From Saccharimonas sp963550135 (GTDB lineage Bacteria > Patescibacteriota > Saccharimonadia > Saccharimonadales > Saccharimonadaceae): a stretch of DNA of 7,354 bases. Both the position numbers and the translations under genes were made by a program. Within the stretch, counting starts at the first letter, position 1; each line of letters starts with the position of its first letter. Shown in pieces: positions 1 to 4,168 of the stretch. The stretch spans positions 1 to 7,354 of the forward strand of contig CAUVBP010000016.1 in NCBI GenBank assembly GCA_963550135.1, written 5' to 3'. A model generated the notes under the pieces. That model worked only from the letters and a program-made list of their open reading frames with translations, searched no databases and was not told where the DNA came from.

Positions 1-42
1 CTGCGGAATAGCTAAAGCCTTAGCTGTCCCGATTGGAATAAC

Positions 43-80
43 AAAAGAGAGGCATGCCTTGGGGTGCACGCCTCTCTTTT
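43..80. terminator. Strong bidirectional intrinsic terminator
   Basis: The arms AAAAGAGAGGC (43-53) and GCCTCTCTTTT (70-80) are perfectly complementary. After one mismatch the stem continues with TGC/GCA (55-57 with 66-68), leaving an 8-nt loop. The four A/T pairs at the base give a T run on either strand, so it can stop transcription from both sides. It probably ends a plus-strand gene whose last codons lie at or before position 15 (a TAA is at 13-15 in frame 1), but too little of that gene is present to name it. No gene is supported between 1 and 166. Confidence 0.8.
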
Positions 81-112
81 ACGAAAAATAACCCGCAAGG
101 CGAGCTTAAAAA

Positions 113-140
113 CAAACAAAAAAAAGACGCCTAAACGTCT
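113..140 (-). terminator. Minus-strand intrinsic terminator, probably the original tRNA-Gly terminator
   Basis: Read on the minus strand, AGACG (140-136) pairs with CGTCT (129-125) around a 6-nt loop, and a long T-rich run follows (complement of 113-124, almost all A on the plus strand). The stem is short at 5 bp but the T tract is strong. It lies about 27 bases beyond the left att repeat (167-174) in tRNA orientation. That is where the terminator of tRNA-Gly(GCC) would have been before the element was inserted. It can now also end leftward transcripts from the element. Confidence 0.65.
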
Positions 141-166
141 ATTTAACAAAACCACGAATTGTTTAT

Positions 167-174
167 TGGTGCGG
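167..174. repeat. Candidate left attachment-site core (TGGTGCGG)
   Basis: This 8-bp GC-rich word in an AT-rich stretch is identical to the tRNA-Gly(GCC) 3' end at 2792-2799 and lies in direct orientation. Read on the minus strand it is CCGCACCA, the end of a mature tRNA with its CCA. No other tRNA part is present on the inner side, which fits a recombined half-site rather than a degenerate tRNA gene. A core this short is within the normal range for large serine recombinases. Confidence 0.55.
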
Positions 175-188
175 AATTACAGAACCTA

Positions 189-204
189 CTCAAACTTTTT
201 GAAT
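189..204 (+). repeat. 16-bp direct repeat, left copy (CTCAAACTTTTTGAAT)
   Basis: Identical to 2598-2613 inside the recombinase gene. It contains an imperfect palindrome, TCAAA-CTT-TTTGA (190-202), of the kind a DNA-binding protein can use. This copy begins 15 nt inside the left att core. In the frame that would continue the recombinase across a circular junction, both copies encode L-K-L-F-E. It could be a protein-binding site near each end, or a trace of sequence copied from the recombinase 3' region. Confidence 0.7.
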
Positions 205-407
205 ACATTATGGATTACCCTGGTCCAGCTCCAGCAATAAAAAGACGTACAGCGCAGCATAAACAAACGCTATCGATTATTTATTAGTAGCAATCTGTTG
301 TGATATTAGAAAATAATTTACAGGGGGCTGTCGCTCTTTAATACGTAGAAATGTCATTCCGCTATGTAAATGGTAAATTTTTGGGTGCAAAGTTGCCAAT
401 ACTTTTT
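205..407. other. Gene-poor stretch at the left end of the element
   Basis: No convincing gene was found on either strand. The longest minus-strand possibilities are a 26-codon frame starting near 353 and a 24-codon frame starting near 262, neither with a good ribosome binding site. Positions 175-287 are an open frame on the plus strand but lack their own start; they would become the recombinase tail if the ends were joined (see findings). The 9-mer CTGTTGTGA at 295-303 recurs at 702-710. Confidence 0.5.
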
Positions 408-578
408 TTAAGCGTGCCAATAATGATTAGGGCTAATTGAGTAGTATGGAATTGTAAAGAAACCAACGCCAACCAGGCATAGTAAGATGTGTTTTATAAT
501 ACTATGTCCCTTTTGCTCTCGTACATAGTTAAAATTTTCTTGTTTTGTGTTTCCTGATGATTGTTGATGGTTGTTCAT
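408..578 (-). CDS. Small single-span membrane protein (56 aa), function unknown
   Basis: The frame begins at ATG 578-576 with a strong GGAGG ribosome binding site (complement of 582-588) and ends at TAA 410-408. The first 26 residues are polar, rich in N, Q and S, and probably cytoplasmic. Residues 27-48 (IIKHILLCLVGVGFF and on) form one hydrophobic span. The short tail ends in SPNHYWHA. The aromatic and histidine-rich end resembles tiny membrane proteins I recall from phages and integrative elements of Gram-positive bacteria, but I cannot name a family. It is the only gene I support on this strand of the element and follows a folded leader with its own terminator (601-719), so its expression is probably conditional. 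A role in exclusion or immunity is possible but unsupported. The gene is likely real because of the ribosome binding site, promoter and protein-like composition. Confidence 0.75.
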   Translation of the reverse strand: MNNHQQSSGNTKQENFNYVREQKGHSIIKHILLCLVGVGFFTIPYYSISPNHYWHA

Positions 579-600
579 AATACCTCCATTATTTAATTAT

Positions 601-628
601 TAAAAAAGGACAGCCACTGCTGGCTGTC
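601..628 (-). terminator. Intrinsic terminator in the leader of the 56-aa gene
   Basis: On the minus strand GACAGCCA (628-621) pairs perfectly with TGGCTGTC (616-609) around the loop GCAG. CTTTTTT follows, the complement of 602-608. It lies between the promoter (726-753) and the start codon (578). It must therefore either end a small stand-alone RNA or act as a conditional attenuator for the gene. Confidence 0.85.
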
Positions 629-719
629 TAGACCCACAACGAGAAGTTTTATCCCTATTGCTTTTAGCAAATGGCTGCCCATTTTCGGGATAAAATGAGC
701 CCTGTTGTGAATCTAGACA
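601..719 (-). ncRNA. Structured leader RNA / candidate riboswitch-like attenuator
   Basis: Predicted transcript from about 719 to 601. Nested complementary segments are: GTCTAGA (718-712) with TCTAGAC (632-626); CACAAC (709-704) with GTTGTG (640-635); and TTTTATCCC (655-647 region) with GGGATAAAA (695-687 region), which is 9 bp. Two small hairpins sit inside, at 669-684 (6 bp, 4-nt loop) and 658-670 (4 bp, 5-nt loop), overlapping by two bases. The last three bases of the closing stem are also the first three of the terminator stem. GGCAGCCA (679-672) can pair with the terminator's 3' arm (616-609) over 8 bp with one G-U pair, which gives an antiterminator. I do not match it to a riboswitch class I know. 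It may be a stand-alone small RNA instead. Confidence 0.65.
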
Positions 720-725
720 TTATCT

Positions 726-753
726 ATTATAGCATTTTGATGTAAAATTTGAA
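726..753 (-). promoter_or_regulatory. Leftward extended -10 promoter
   Basis: On the minus strand the -10 is TATAAT (731-726), preceded by TGC to form an extended -10. A -35-like TTCAAA (753-748) lies 16 bp upstream. Predicted start is near 719, the first base of the closing stem of the folded leader. It overlaps the rightward promoter completely. Confidence 0.75.
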
Positions 754-766
754 TTTCTGATATAAT
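737..766 (+). promoter_or_regulatory. Rightward extended -10 promoter for the recombinase transcript
   Basis: TTGATG (737-742), an 18-bp spacer and TATAAT (761-766) preceded by TGA (extended -10). Predicted start is about 772-774, giving a leader of roughly 165 nt before the ATG at 937. Its -35 lies between the -10 and -35 of the leftward promoter, so polymerase can probably occupy only one promoter at a time. Confidence 0.75.
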
Positions 767-798
767 AGGTAATGTAATTAATAAAATAACCGCATTCT

Positions 799-939
799 AG
801 TGTGGCTACATAGCGGAGACGGACCGCGTAAAAAACGGGTAGCACATTTACACATTAGAATAAGCATACGAGAACAGCTCGGTAAAAATGGGGCTTTTAG
901 CGGACTAACTGAAGTAACTGCTTCAAGGAGTCTCGTATG
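799..939 (+). promoter_or_regulatory. Structured 5' leader that can hide the start of the 52-aa gene
   Basis: First hairpin: 801-809 pairs with 839-846 (8 bp, one bulged G), with a GCGG/CCGC stem inside (813-816 with 824-827). Second domain: CATACGAGA (865-873) is perfectly complementary to TCTCGTATG (931-939), which contains the ATG start at 937. Inside it are AGCTC/GGGCT (876-880 with 891-895) and TGAAG/CTTCA (910-914 with 921-925). The ribosome binding site AAGGAG (925-930) lies next to the closing arm. Folding would block initiation. A tiny frame MGLLAD-stop (888-908) lies in the loop region, but its ribosome binding site is poor. Confidence 0.55.
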
Positions 940-1095
940 TCCCCTTCATCTAACCGAAAAGTTTTCATCGATGACAGTATATTAAAGTTGCTCAATGTAT
1001 TGTTTAAATATAGCGACAAGCACAATGAAAAAATAAACACCACATCAAATAGACAACGCTACATAATCAATAGAGGAGTAAAAATCCTTTTATAG
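937..1095 (+). CDS. Small basic protein upstream of the recombinase (52 aa), unknown function
   Basis: ATG at 937 has a near-perfect AAGGAG 6 nt upstream; TAG is at 1093-1095. The 52-residue product has no hydrophobic span or signal peptide. It has about ten K/R residues spread along its length and a possible helix around residues 10-25 (FIDDSILKLLNVLFKY), which suggests a small soluble, possibly nucleic-acid-binding protein. I recognise no family. It is the first gene of the rightward transcript and ends 44 nt before the recombinase ATG, with its stop codon in the left arm of a stem that covers the recombinase start. It may act as a translational leader, as a recombination directionality factor, or both. 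The directionality idea rests only on its position, size and charge. Confidence 0.62.
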   Translation: MSPSSNRKVFIDDSILKLLNVLFKYSDKHNEKINTTSNRQRYIINRGVKILL

Positions 1096-1150
1096 TTCCC
1101 TATAGCCTAAATTAGCTCTAACTATAGGTAGGGGCTATAATGGGAATTAT
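1092..1150 (+). promoter_or_regulatory. Long stem covering the recombinase start codon, with an alternative fold
   Basis: ATAGTTCCC (1092-1100) pairs with GGGAATTAT (1142-1150) over 9 bp with one G-U pair, and TATAGCC (1101-1107) pairs with GGCTATA (1133-1139) over 7 bp. Only A1140 and T1141 bulge out. The ribosome binding site region (AGGGG, 1130-1134), the ATG at 1140 and the alternative ATG at 1149 are all in or beside the right arm. A competing hairpin, CCTATAG (1099-1105) with CTATAGG (1122-1128), would leave the start open. A ribosome reaching the upstream stop at 1093-1095 would cover the left arm. Confidence 0.65.
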
Positions 1151-2804
1151 GCAGAATAATAACGATTCTATAAGTGTAAAGTTACTATTAGATAAACTTA
1201 CGGGCGGTGGTCCTGAAAGCAGTGAGGATTCGCTTAAGCCCGTACGCTATGGGCTGTACGCCCGTAAGTCTACTACAAGCGAAGATAGACAGGCTTCATC
1301 AATAGAAGACCAGATAAAGGAGTGTGTAGATAAGGTTATTACACCAAACGGCTTAAATGTCAAAAAGATATACAAGGAAAGCTTTTCTGCTAAAATTGCA
1401 GATATACGTGATGAATTTAATAAACTTATAGATGATATTGAAAACGGAAGGGTAGACGGCTTGATAGCTTGGCATCCTGACCGCCTATCACGAAATATGA
1501 AAGAGGCGGGTGTTATTATTGACCTGGTGGATAGGGGCTTAATTAAGGACCTAAGATTTGCAACATTTACATTTGAAAATAATCCAGCGGGTAAAATGCT
1601 GCTCGGCATTACATTTGTGATGGCTAAACAATATTCTGAACATCTCTCCGAATCGGTGGACCGTGGCAATAAAAGAGCTATAGAAGACGCTGAGTTTATC
1701 GGTAAGTTCAAGCACGGTTACATATTAGATTCAAATCGCTTTTTCCAACCTGACCCGAAGAATTTTACAAAGGTTAAACATATATTTGAATTAGCTCTAG
1801 ACGGTAAATCCCAGAAAGACATTAGAGAATGGATTAATAGACAAAATTATACTGTTCAAAAGCGTGCAGGAGGTCCTTACCAAAATCATAATTGGTCCAA
1901 AGATGATATTTCAAAGACTCTTAAAGACCCCTTTTATGCTGGTATTTTAAAATGGGGCAAGCATTACAAAAATTTATTAGAAGAGTATGATTTTCAGAGT
2001 ACGATTACTGTTAATGAATATCTAAAAATAAATAAGATTGATAGCTTAGATTCCTCTAAAGTTTATGCTATCAACAAGCCAAAAGGTGGTGAAATATTTG
2101 CGAATTTATTTCGGGGTGGAGTCGTTTGTGGGGCTTGCAATGAGCCCATGACTTCAATGGTTACAAATAAGCGGAATAAGGTAACGGGCGAAAAATACGA
2201 TTATAGATATTACTATAAGTGTGAAAACGGACACTGTAATTTCAACGGAAAATCGATTCGCGCAAAAAGTATTATTGATACGGCTGAGGCATTTTTTAAT
2301 AGTTATTTATTCATTAATAAAAGTAATTATTTGGTAATAAAAGAAAGTGCTGAAAAATCTATAAGATGCAAAGGGGCTAATCTTGCTAGCGAGATAGCTA
2401 GCTTAAAACGAAAAATAGCACTTAAAAAGCAACATTATGAACAGACAAAGGCTCTCATACTAGAGAATCCAGAGCTAAAGGGCTATTACAATCTTGGCGA
2501 ACTTCTTGATGAACAAAAGGAATTAGAACGACGTTATGAGATGGTGGTTAATCAAAAACGCTTACTAAAGGATTCGCTGATTACATTTGATGAATATCTC
2601 AAACTTTTTGAATCCCTCCCTGTTATTTTTGAAAAACTTGATGATATGAATGAGTTGAACCAACTACTAAAAATATTCTTCTCTAACTTCATAATTGAAC
2701 CCATTAAAAAAGACACTTTTAAGGGGTCAAAAGTATCCTATAAACTAAATGAACCCTGGAAAGGGTTCATTGAATCAAATGATTTCGTTTGTGGTGCGGG
2801 TTAG
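1140..2804 (+). CDS. Large serine recombinase (integrase)
   Basis: This 554-residue site-specific recombinase is expected to insert and excise the element by cutting both DNAs through serine-phosphate links. The catalytic domain spans about 36-175: YARKST has the likely nucleophile Ser44, and PDRLSRN (113-119) holds conserved arginines. A recombinase domain follows at about 187-290 (WSKDDISKTLKDPFYAGIL is typical), then a zinc ribbon with CGAC (Cys330, Cys333) and Cys361/Cys366, then a charged coiled coil at about 415-475. No key residue is missing. The first 35 residues are extra and the true start may be ATG 1149; 1140 has the better AGGGG spacing. The gene is AT-rich, unlike typA. Its last codons and TAG (2802-2804) lie within the opposing tRNA-Gly gene, so the C-terminus depends on the integration junction. 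Confidence 0.96.
   Translation: MGIMQNNNDSISVKLLLDKLTGGGPESSEDSLKPVRYGLYARKSTTSEDRQASSIEDQIKECVDKVITPNGLNVKKIYKESFSAKIADIRDEFNKLIDDIENGRVDGLIAWHPDRLSRNMKEAGVIIDLVDRGLIKDLRFATFTFENNPAGKMLLGITFVMAKQYSEHLSESVDRGNKRAIEDAEFIGKFKHGYILDSNRFFQPDPKNFTKVKHIFELALDGKSQKDIREWINRQNYTVQKRAGGPYQNHNWSKDDISKTLKDPFYAGILKWGKHYKNLLEEYDFQSTITVNEYLKINKIDSLDSSKVYAINKPKGGEIFANLFRGGVVCGACNEPMTSMVTNKRNKVTGEKYDYRYYYKCENGHCNFNGKSIRAKSIIDTAEAFFNSYLFINKSNYLVIKESAEKSIRCKGANLASEIASLKRKIALKKQHYEQTKALILENPELKGYYNLGELLDEQKELERRYEMVVNQKRLLKDSLITFDEYLKLFESLPVIFEKLDDMNELNQLLKIFFSNFIIEPIKKDTFKGSKVSYKLNEPWKGFIESNDFVCGAG
2598..2613 (+). repeat. 16-bp direct repeat, right copy (inside the recombinase gene)
   Basis: Identical to 189-204. 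It encodes residues 487-491 (LKLFE) and part of the next codon. It lies 178 nt inside the right att core, compared with 15 nt for the left copy. The internal TCAAA-CTT-TTTGA near-palindrome is preserved. Confidence 0.7.
2748..2771 (-). terminator. Hairpin in the recombinase gene that could terminate the tRNA-Gly transcript
   Basis: AATGAACCCT (2748-2757) and AGGGTTCATT (2762-2771) form a perfect 10-bp stem. Read on the minus strand the loop is TTCC and the hairpin is followed by TAGTTTATAGG, a moderate T-rich tract. It starts about 20 nt past the encoded CCA of the opposing tRNA-Gly, where a tRNA terminator would sit. The same bases encode recombinase residues 537-544. It may be a replacement terminator carried by the element; a recombinase or RNA-binding role is the alternative. 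Confidence 0.5.
2792..2799. repeat. Candidate right attachment-site core (TGGTGCGG) at the tRNA 3' end
   Basis: Direct copy of 167-174. It covers the CCA triplet, the discriminator base and the last four acceptor bases of the tRNA gene, so insertion here keeps the tRNA intact. Recombinase codons for G-A (2793-2798) are read through it. Confidence 0.55.
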
Positions 2805-2867
2805 GAGACTCTAACTCCTGGCCTCTTCCATGGCAAGGAAGCGCTCTAACAACTGAGCTAAACCCGC
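2792..2867 (-). tRNA. tRNA-Gly(GCC)
   Basis: The minus strand folds as a full cloverleaf. The acceptor GCGGGTT pairs with AACCCGC; the D arm is GCTC/GAGC around AGTTGTTA. The anticodon stem CTTCC/GGAAG carries the loop TTGCCAT, anticodon GCC, reading GGC and GGU glycine codons. The T stem is AGGAG/CTCCT, and the discriminator A at 2795 is followed by an encoded CCA (2794-2792). The T loop is TTAGAGT instead of the usual TTCRANY, which is unusual for an elongator tRNA, though all stems pair. The 3' end overlaps the recombinase gene by 13 bp. Its own terminator was probably displaced to 113-140 by the insertion. Confidence 0.93.
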
Positions 2868-3088
2868 ATGTAATATGCTTTTAACAGTAGATTTTGCTTT
2901 CTATAAGCCTTAAATCTGTGTGATGCAATGTTCTATCTTTCGATCATGATTTTAGTATAGCAAACAAAGCTGATTATATCAATAAGAGCCAGCAGCCTTT
3001 TTCTGAATGCCTCCCCTCATGCTTCGCTAGCAATAATATAACACATAAGCTAGTCTGTCGATAGCAACGCTACAAGTTTTTACGAATC
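2868..3088. other. Intergenic stretch with the tRNA-Gly promoter
   Basis: Apart from the promoter at 2954-2982 I see no gene or clear terminator. CTAGC (3048-3052 region) and GCTAG (3026-3030 region) are complementary but lack a T tract, so where the CAP-gene transcript ends is unclear. Confidence 0.5.
2954..2982 (-). promoter_or_regulatory. Promoter for tRNA-Gly(GCC)
   Basis: On the minus strand TTGATA (2982-2977), a 17-bp spacer and TATACT (2959-2954) preceded by TGC (extended -10). Predicted start near 2947 leaves an 80-nt 5' leader to be removed by RNase P, long for a tRNA. A closer weak promoter cannot be excluded. Confidence 0.65.
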
Positions 3089-3946
3089 TCAACAAAAATG
3101 CTCCACAATCTTATTGCCGGCGATACCAAATCCGGTCAGCGTGTAAGCGCTCGACATGATGGATTGCCTGTGCGGCGGCGATTGCATCCAGGCGTTAAAG
3201 GCTACGCGGCTAGTGTGCAAGTCTGGCGGCGAAGTTTGCACCAGATTCTCGGCCGGCGCGTTACAGACAGCTCTCGCTTTAAGTAGTCCGTGCGGAATAG
3301 TTGTACCTGGTTTATAATGGCTAAAATAATTATTCTCTTTCATGTCATTCGCCATCCACTGCGCCGTTCGGTTAAGCGGCTCGTACATTTTTAACGGTTT
3401 CAGATTTTCCTTACTACGAGCATAATTAATCAGTTCAAGAATCTCCAAAGCATCTGGCGGACCTATGTCATACTTTTTATCTTGGTCTGCTGGTTGCGGC
3501 TGCGGATTTGGAGTTGGAGTTGGGTTTGGTTGCGGATTCGGCGCAGGCTGCTGCGAATTACCGGGCTGCTGAGACTGCGGAGCTGGCCGCTGGTTGTTTT
3601 TCGGCGGCGCGGCTGGACTCGCCGGTGATTGCGGGGCTGGATTATGTTTCGGATGTACAGGGTCAATTCTCTGCTCTTTTTGGTTTGGCTGCGGTTTTTC
3701 AGGCTTCTTCTCTTGCTGGTTCGGCGTAGACTGCTTAGGTTGGGAATCTGTATTAGACTTGCTACTGCTGGAACTATTACCGGAACCAGACTTAGTGAAA
3801 TTAGGACTGGAGGTTGTTTTTTGCTCCTGCTGCTGGCTGGCATTACCCTTATTTTTCGGCGCAATACATACAGCAATGTATACGCCTATCCCCGCCCCGA
3901 TCAGTGTTAGAATAACTAATATAACTACAAGTTTTTGTTTTTTCAT
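3089..3946 (-). CDS. Membrane-anchored CAP/SCP-domain protein
   Basis: 285 residues. Residues 6-28 are one hydrophobic signal-anchor after MKKQK. Residues 31-157 are a low-complexity linker rich in P, Q, N, S and K (PNPQP-type repeats), as in surface proteins that reach out from the envelope. Residues 163-285 form a CAP (CRISP/antigen 5/PR-1, YkwD-like) domain. Landmarks are LELINYAR (170-177), FSH with His210, PAENL (231-235) and WMQSPPHRQSIM (253-264) with His259; these match the usual cavity His and Glu residues. Cys228 and the C-terminal Cys285 could form a disulfide. Bacterial CAP proteins are secreted or surface-exposed, but their activity is rarely known. It stands alone between two tRNA genes. 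No ribosome binding site is seen; the promoter places the mRNA start at the ATG. It ends with TGA. Confidence 0.92.
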   Translation of the reverse strand: MKKQKLVVILVILTLIGAGIGVYIAVCIAPKNKGNASQQQEQKTTSSPNFTKSGSGNSSSSSKSNTDSQPKQSTPNQQEKKPEKPQPNQKEQRIDPVHPKHNPAPQSPASPAAPPKNNQRPAPQSQQPGNSQQPAPNPQPNPTPTPNPQPQPADQDKKYDIGPPDALEILELINYARSKENLKPLKMYEPLNRTAQWMANDMKENNYFSHYKPGTTIPHGLLKARAVCNAPAENLVQTSPPDLHTSRVAFNAWMQSPPHRQSIMSSAYTLTGFGIAGNKIVEHFC

Positions 3947-3952
3947 ATTTTG

Positions 3953-3980
3953 ATTGTATCAAGGAAACCGGTTATGTCAA
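3953..3980 (-). promoter_or_regulatory. Consensus promoter giving a leaderless CAP-gene mRNA
   Basis: On the minus strand a perfect TTGACA (3980-3975), a 16-bp spacer and TACAAT (3958-3953). Only six bases separate the -10 from the ATG, so the usual start site falls on the A of the start codon at 3946. No Shine-Dalgarno sequence lies upstream. Confidence 0.75.
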
Positions 3981-4021
3981 TCTAGAAGCAATGGTCTGCG
4001 GAGAGCGGACGAGATATGGTG

Positions 4022-4027
4022 TATAAT
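4022..4027 (+). promoter_or_regulatory. -10 element of tRNA-Gly(CCC)
   Basis: TATAAT ends 9 bp before the tRNA gene, predicting a start at about 4034, nearly at the mature 5' end. No good -35 is seen at the right distance. Confidence 0.55.
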
Positions 4028-4036
4028 ATAGTCAGC

Positions 4037-4111
4037 GCGGGTATCGTATAACGGCTATTATGTATGCTTCCCAAGCATGAGACGAGGGTTCGACTCCCTC
4101 TACCCGCACCA
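4037..4111 (+). tRNA. tRNA-Gly(CCC)
   Basis: Acceptor GCGGGTA/TACCCGC, then TC and a D arm GTAT with AACGGCT, like the well-known bacterial tRNA-Gly pattern. The anticodon stem TATGC/GCATG carries the loop TTCCCAA; the anticodon CCC (4070-4072) reads GGG. The T arm is GAGGG-TTCGACT-CCCTC. Discriminator A4108 is followed by an encoded CCA. The D stem is weak (about three pairs). No terminator is visible before the MFS promoter. Confidence 0.95.
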
Positions 4112-4133
4112 ATTCAAATTATTGTCATAGACC

Positions 4134-4162
4134 TTCAAAATAACGCTGTCACGCATTATAAT
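4134..4162 (+). promoter_or_regulatory. Promoter giving a leaderless MFS mRNA
   Basis: TTCAAA (4134-4139), a 17-bp spacer and TATAAT (4157-4162). Six bases separate the -10 from ATG 4169, the same arrangement as the CAP gene, and no ribosome binding site is present. Confidence 0.72.
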
Positions 4163-4168
4163 TAGAAT

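Larger units (their letters stand above)
167..2799. mobile_element. Putative 2.6-kb integrative element in the 3' end of tRNA-Gly(GCC)
   Basis: Visible in the sequence: a large serine recombinase whose stop codon lies inside the 3' end of a tRNA-Gly gene; an 8-bp direct repeat TGGTGCGG at 167-174 and 2792-2799, matching the tRNA's CCA, discriminator and first acceptor bases; and AT-rich composition inside compared with the chromosome to the right. Minus-strand sequence beyond the left copy runs into a terminator, as expected downstream of an intact tRNA gene. Contents are the recombinase, two small proteins and two structured leaders, with no recognised cargo, replication or transfer gene. 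Insertion next to tRNA genes is well known for such recombinases. The left boundary is inferred from a short repeat and is the least certain part; a longer element starting outside the window is the alternative. Confidence 0.62.

Noticed and set aside
2..11. TGCGGAATAG shared with 3291-3300
   Set aside because: A 10-bp match with one copy inside the CAP gene coding region and no other shared flank. I treat it as chance rather than an attachment site.
165..195. Possible degenerate second tRNA at the left repeat
   Set aside because: Only the CCGCACCA end matches; no T arm, anticodon arm or acceptor complement can be built.
813..827. Guanidine-II (mini-ykkC) riboswitch hairpin, because of the ACGG in the loop
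   Set aside because: The loop is seven bases rather than a closed ACGR tetraloop, and no second matching hairpin follows.
800..985. 61-codon open frame starting with GTG at 800
   Set aside because: It has no ribosome binding site, starts inside a stem of the leader, and overlaps the 52-codon frame at 937, which has a much better ribosome binding site. Its composition is not protein-like.
3089..3091. TGA read as glycine (alternative code) extending the CAP protein
   Set aside because: No other long frame here needs TGA as sense; TypA and MFS are full length with ordinary glycine codons, so TGA is most simply a stop.
3463..3953. Several open frames on both strands over the proline/glutamine linker of the CAP gene
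   Set aside because: They arise from the low-complexity composition of the linker and have no ribosome binding sites or recognisable domains.
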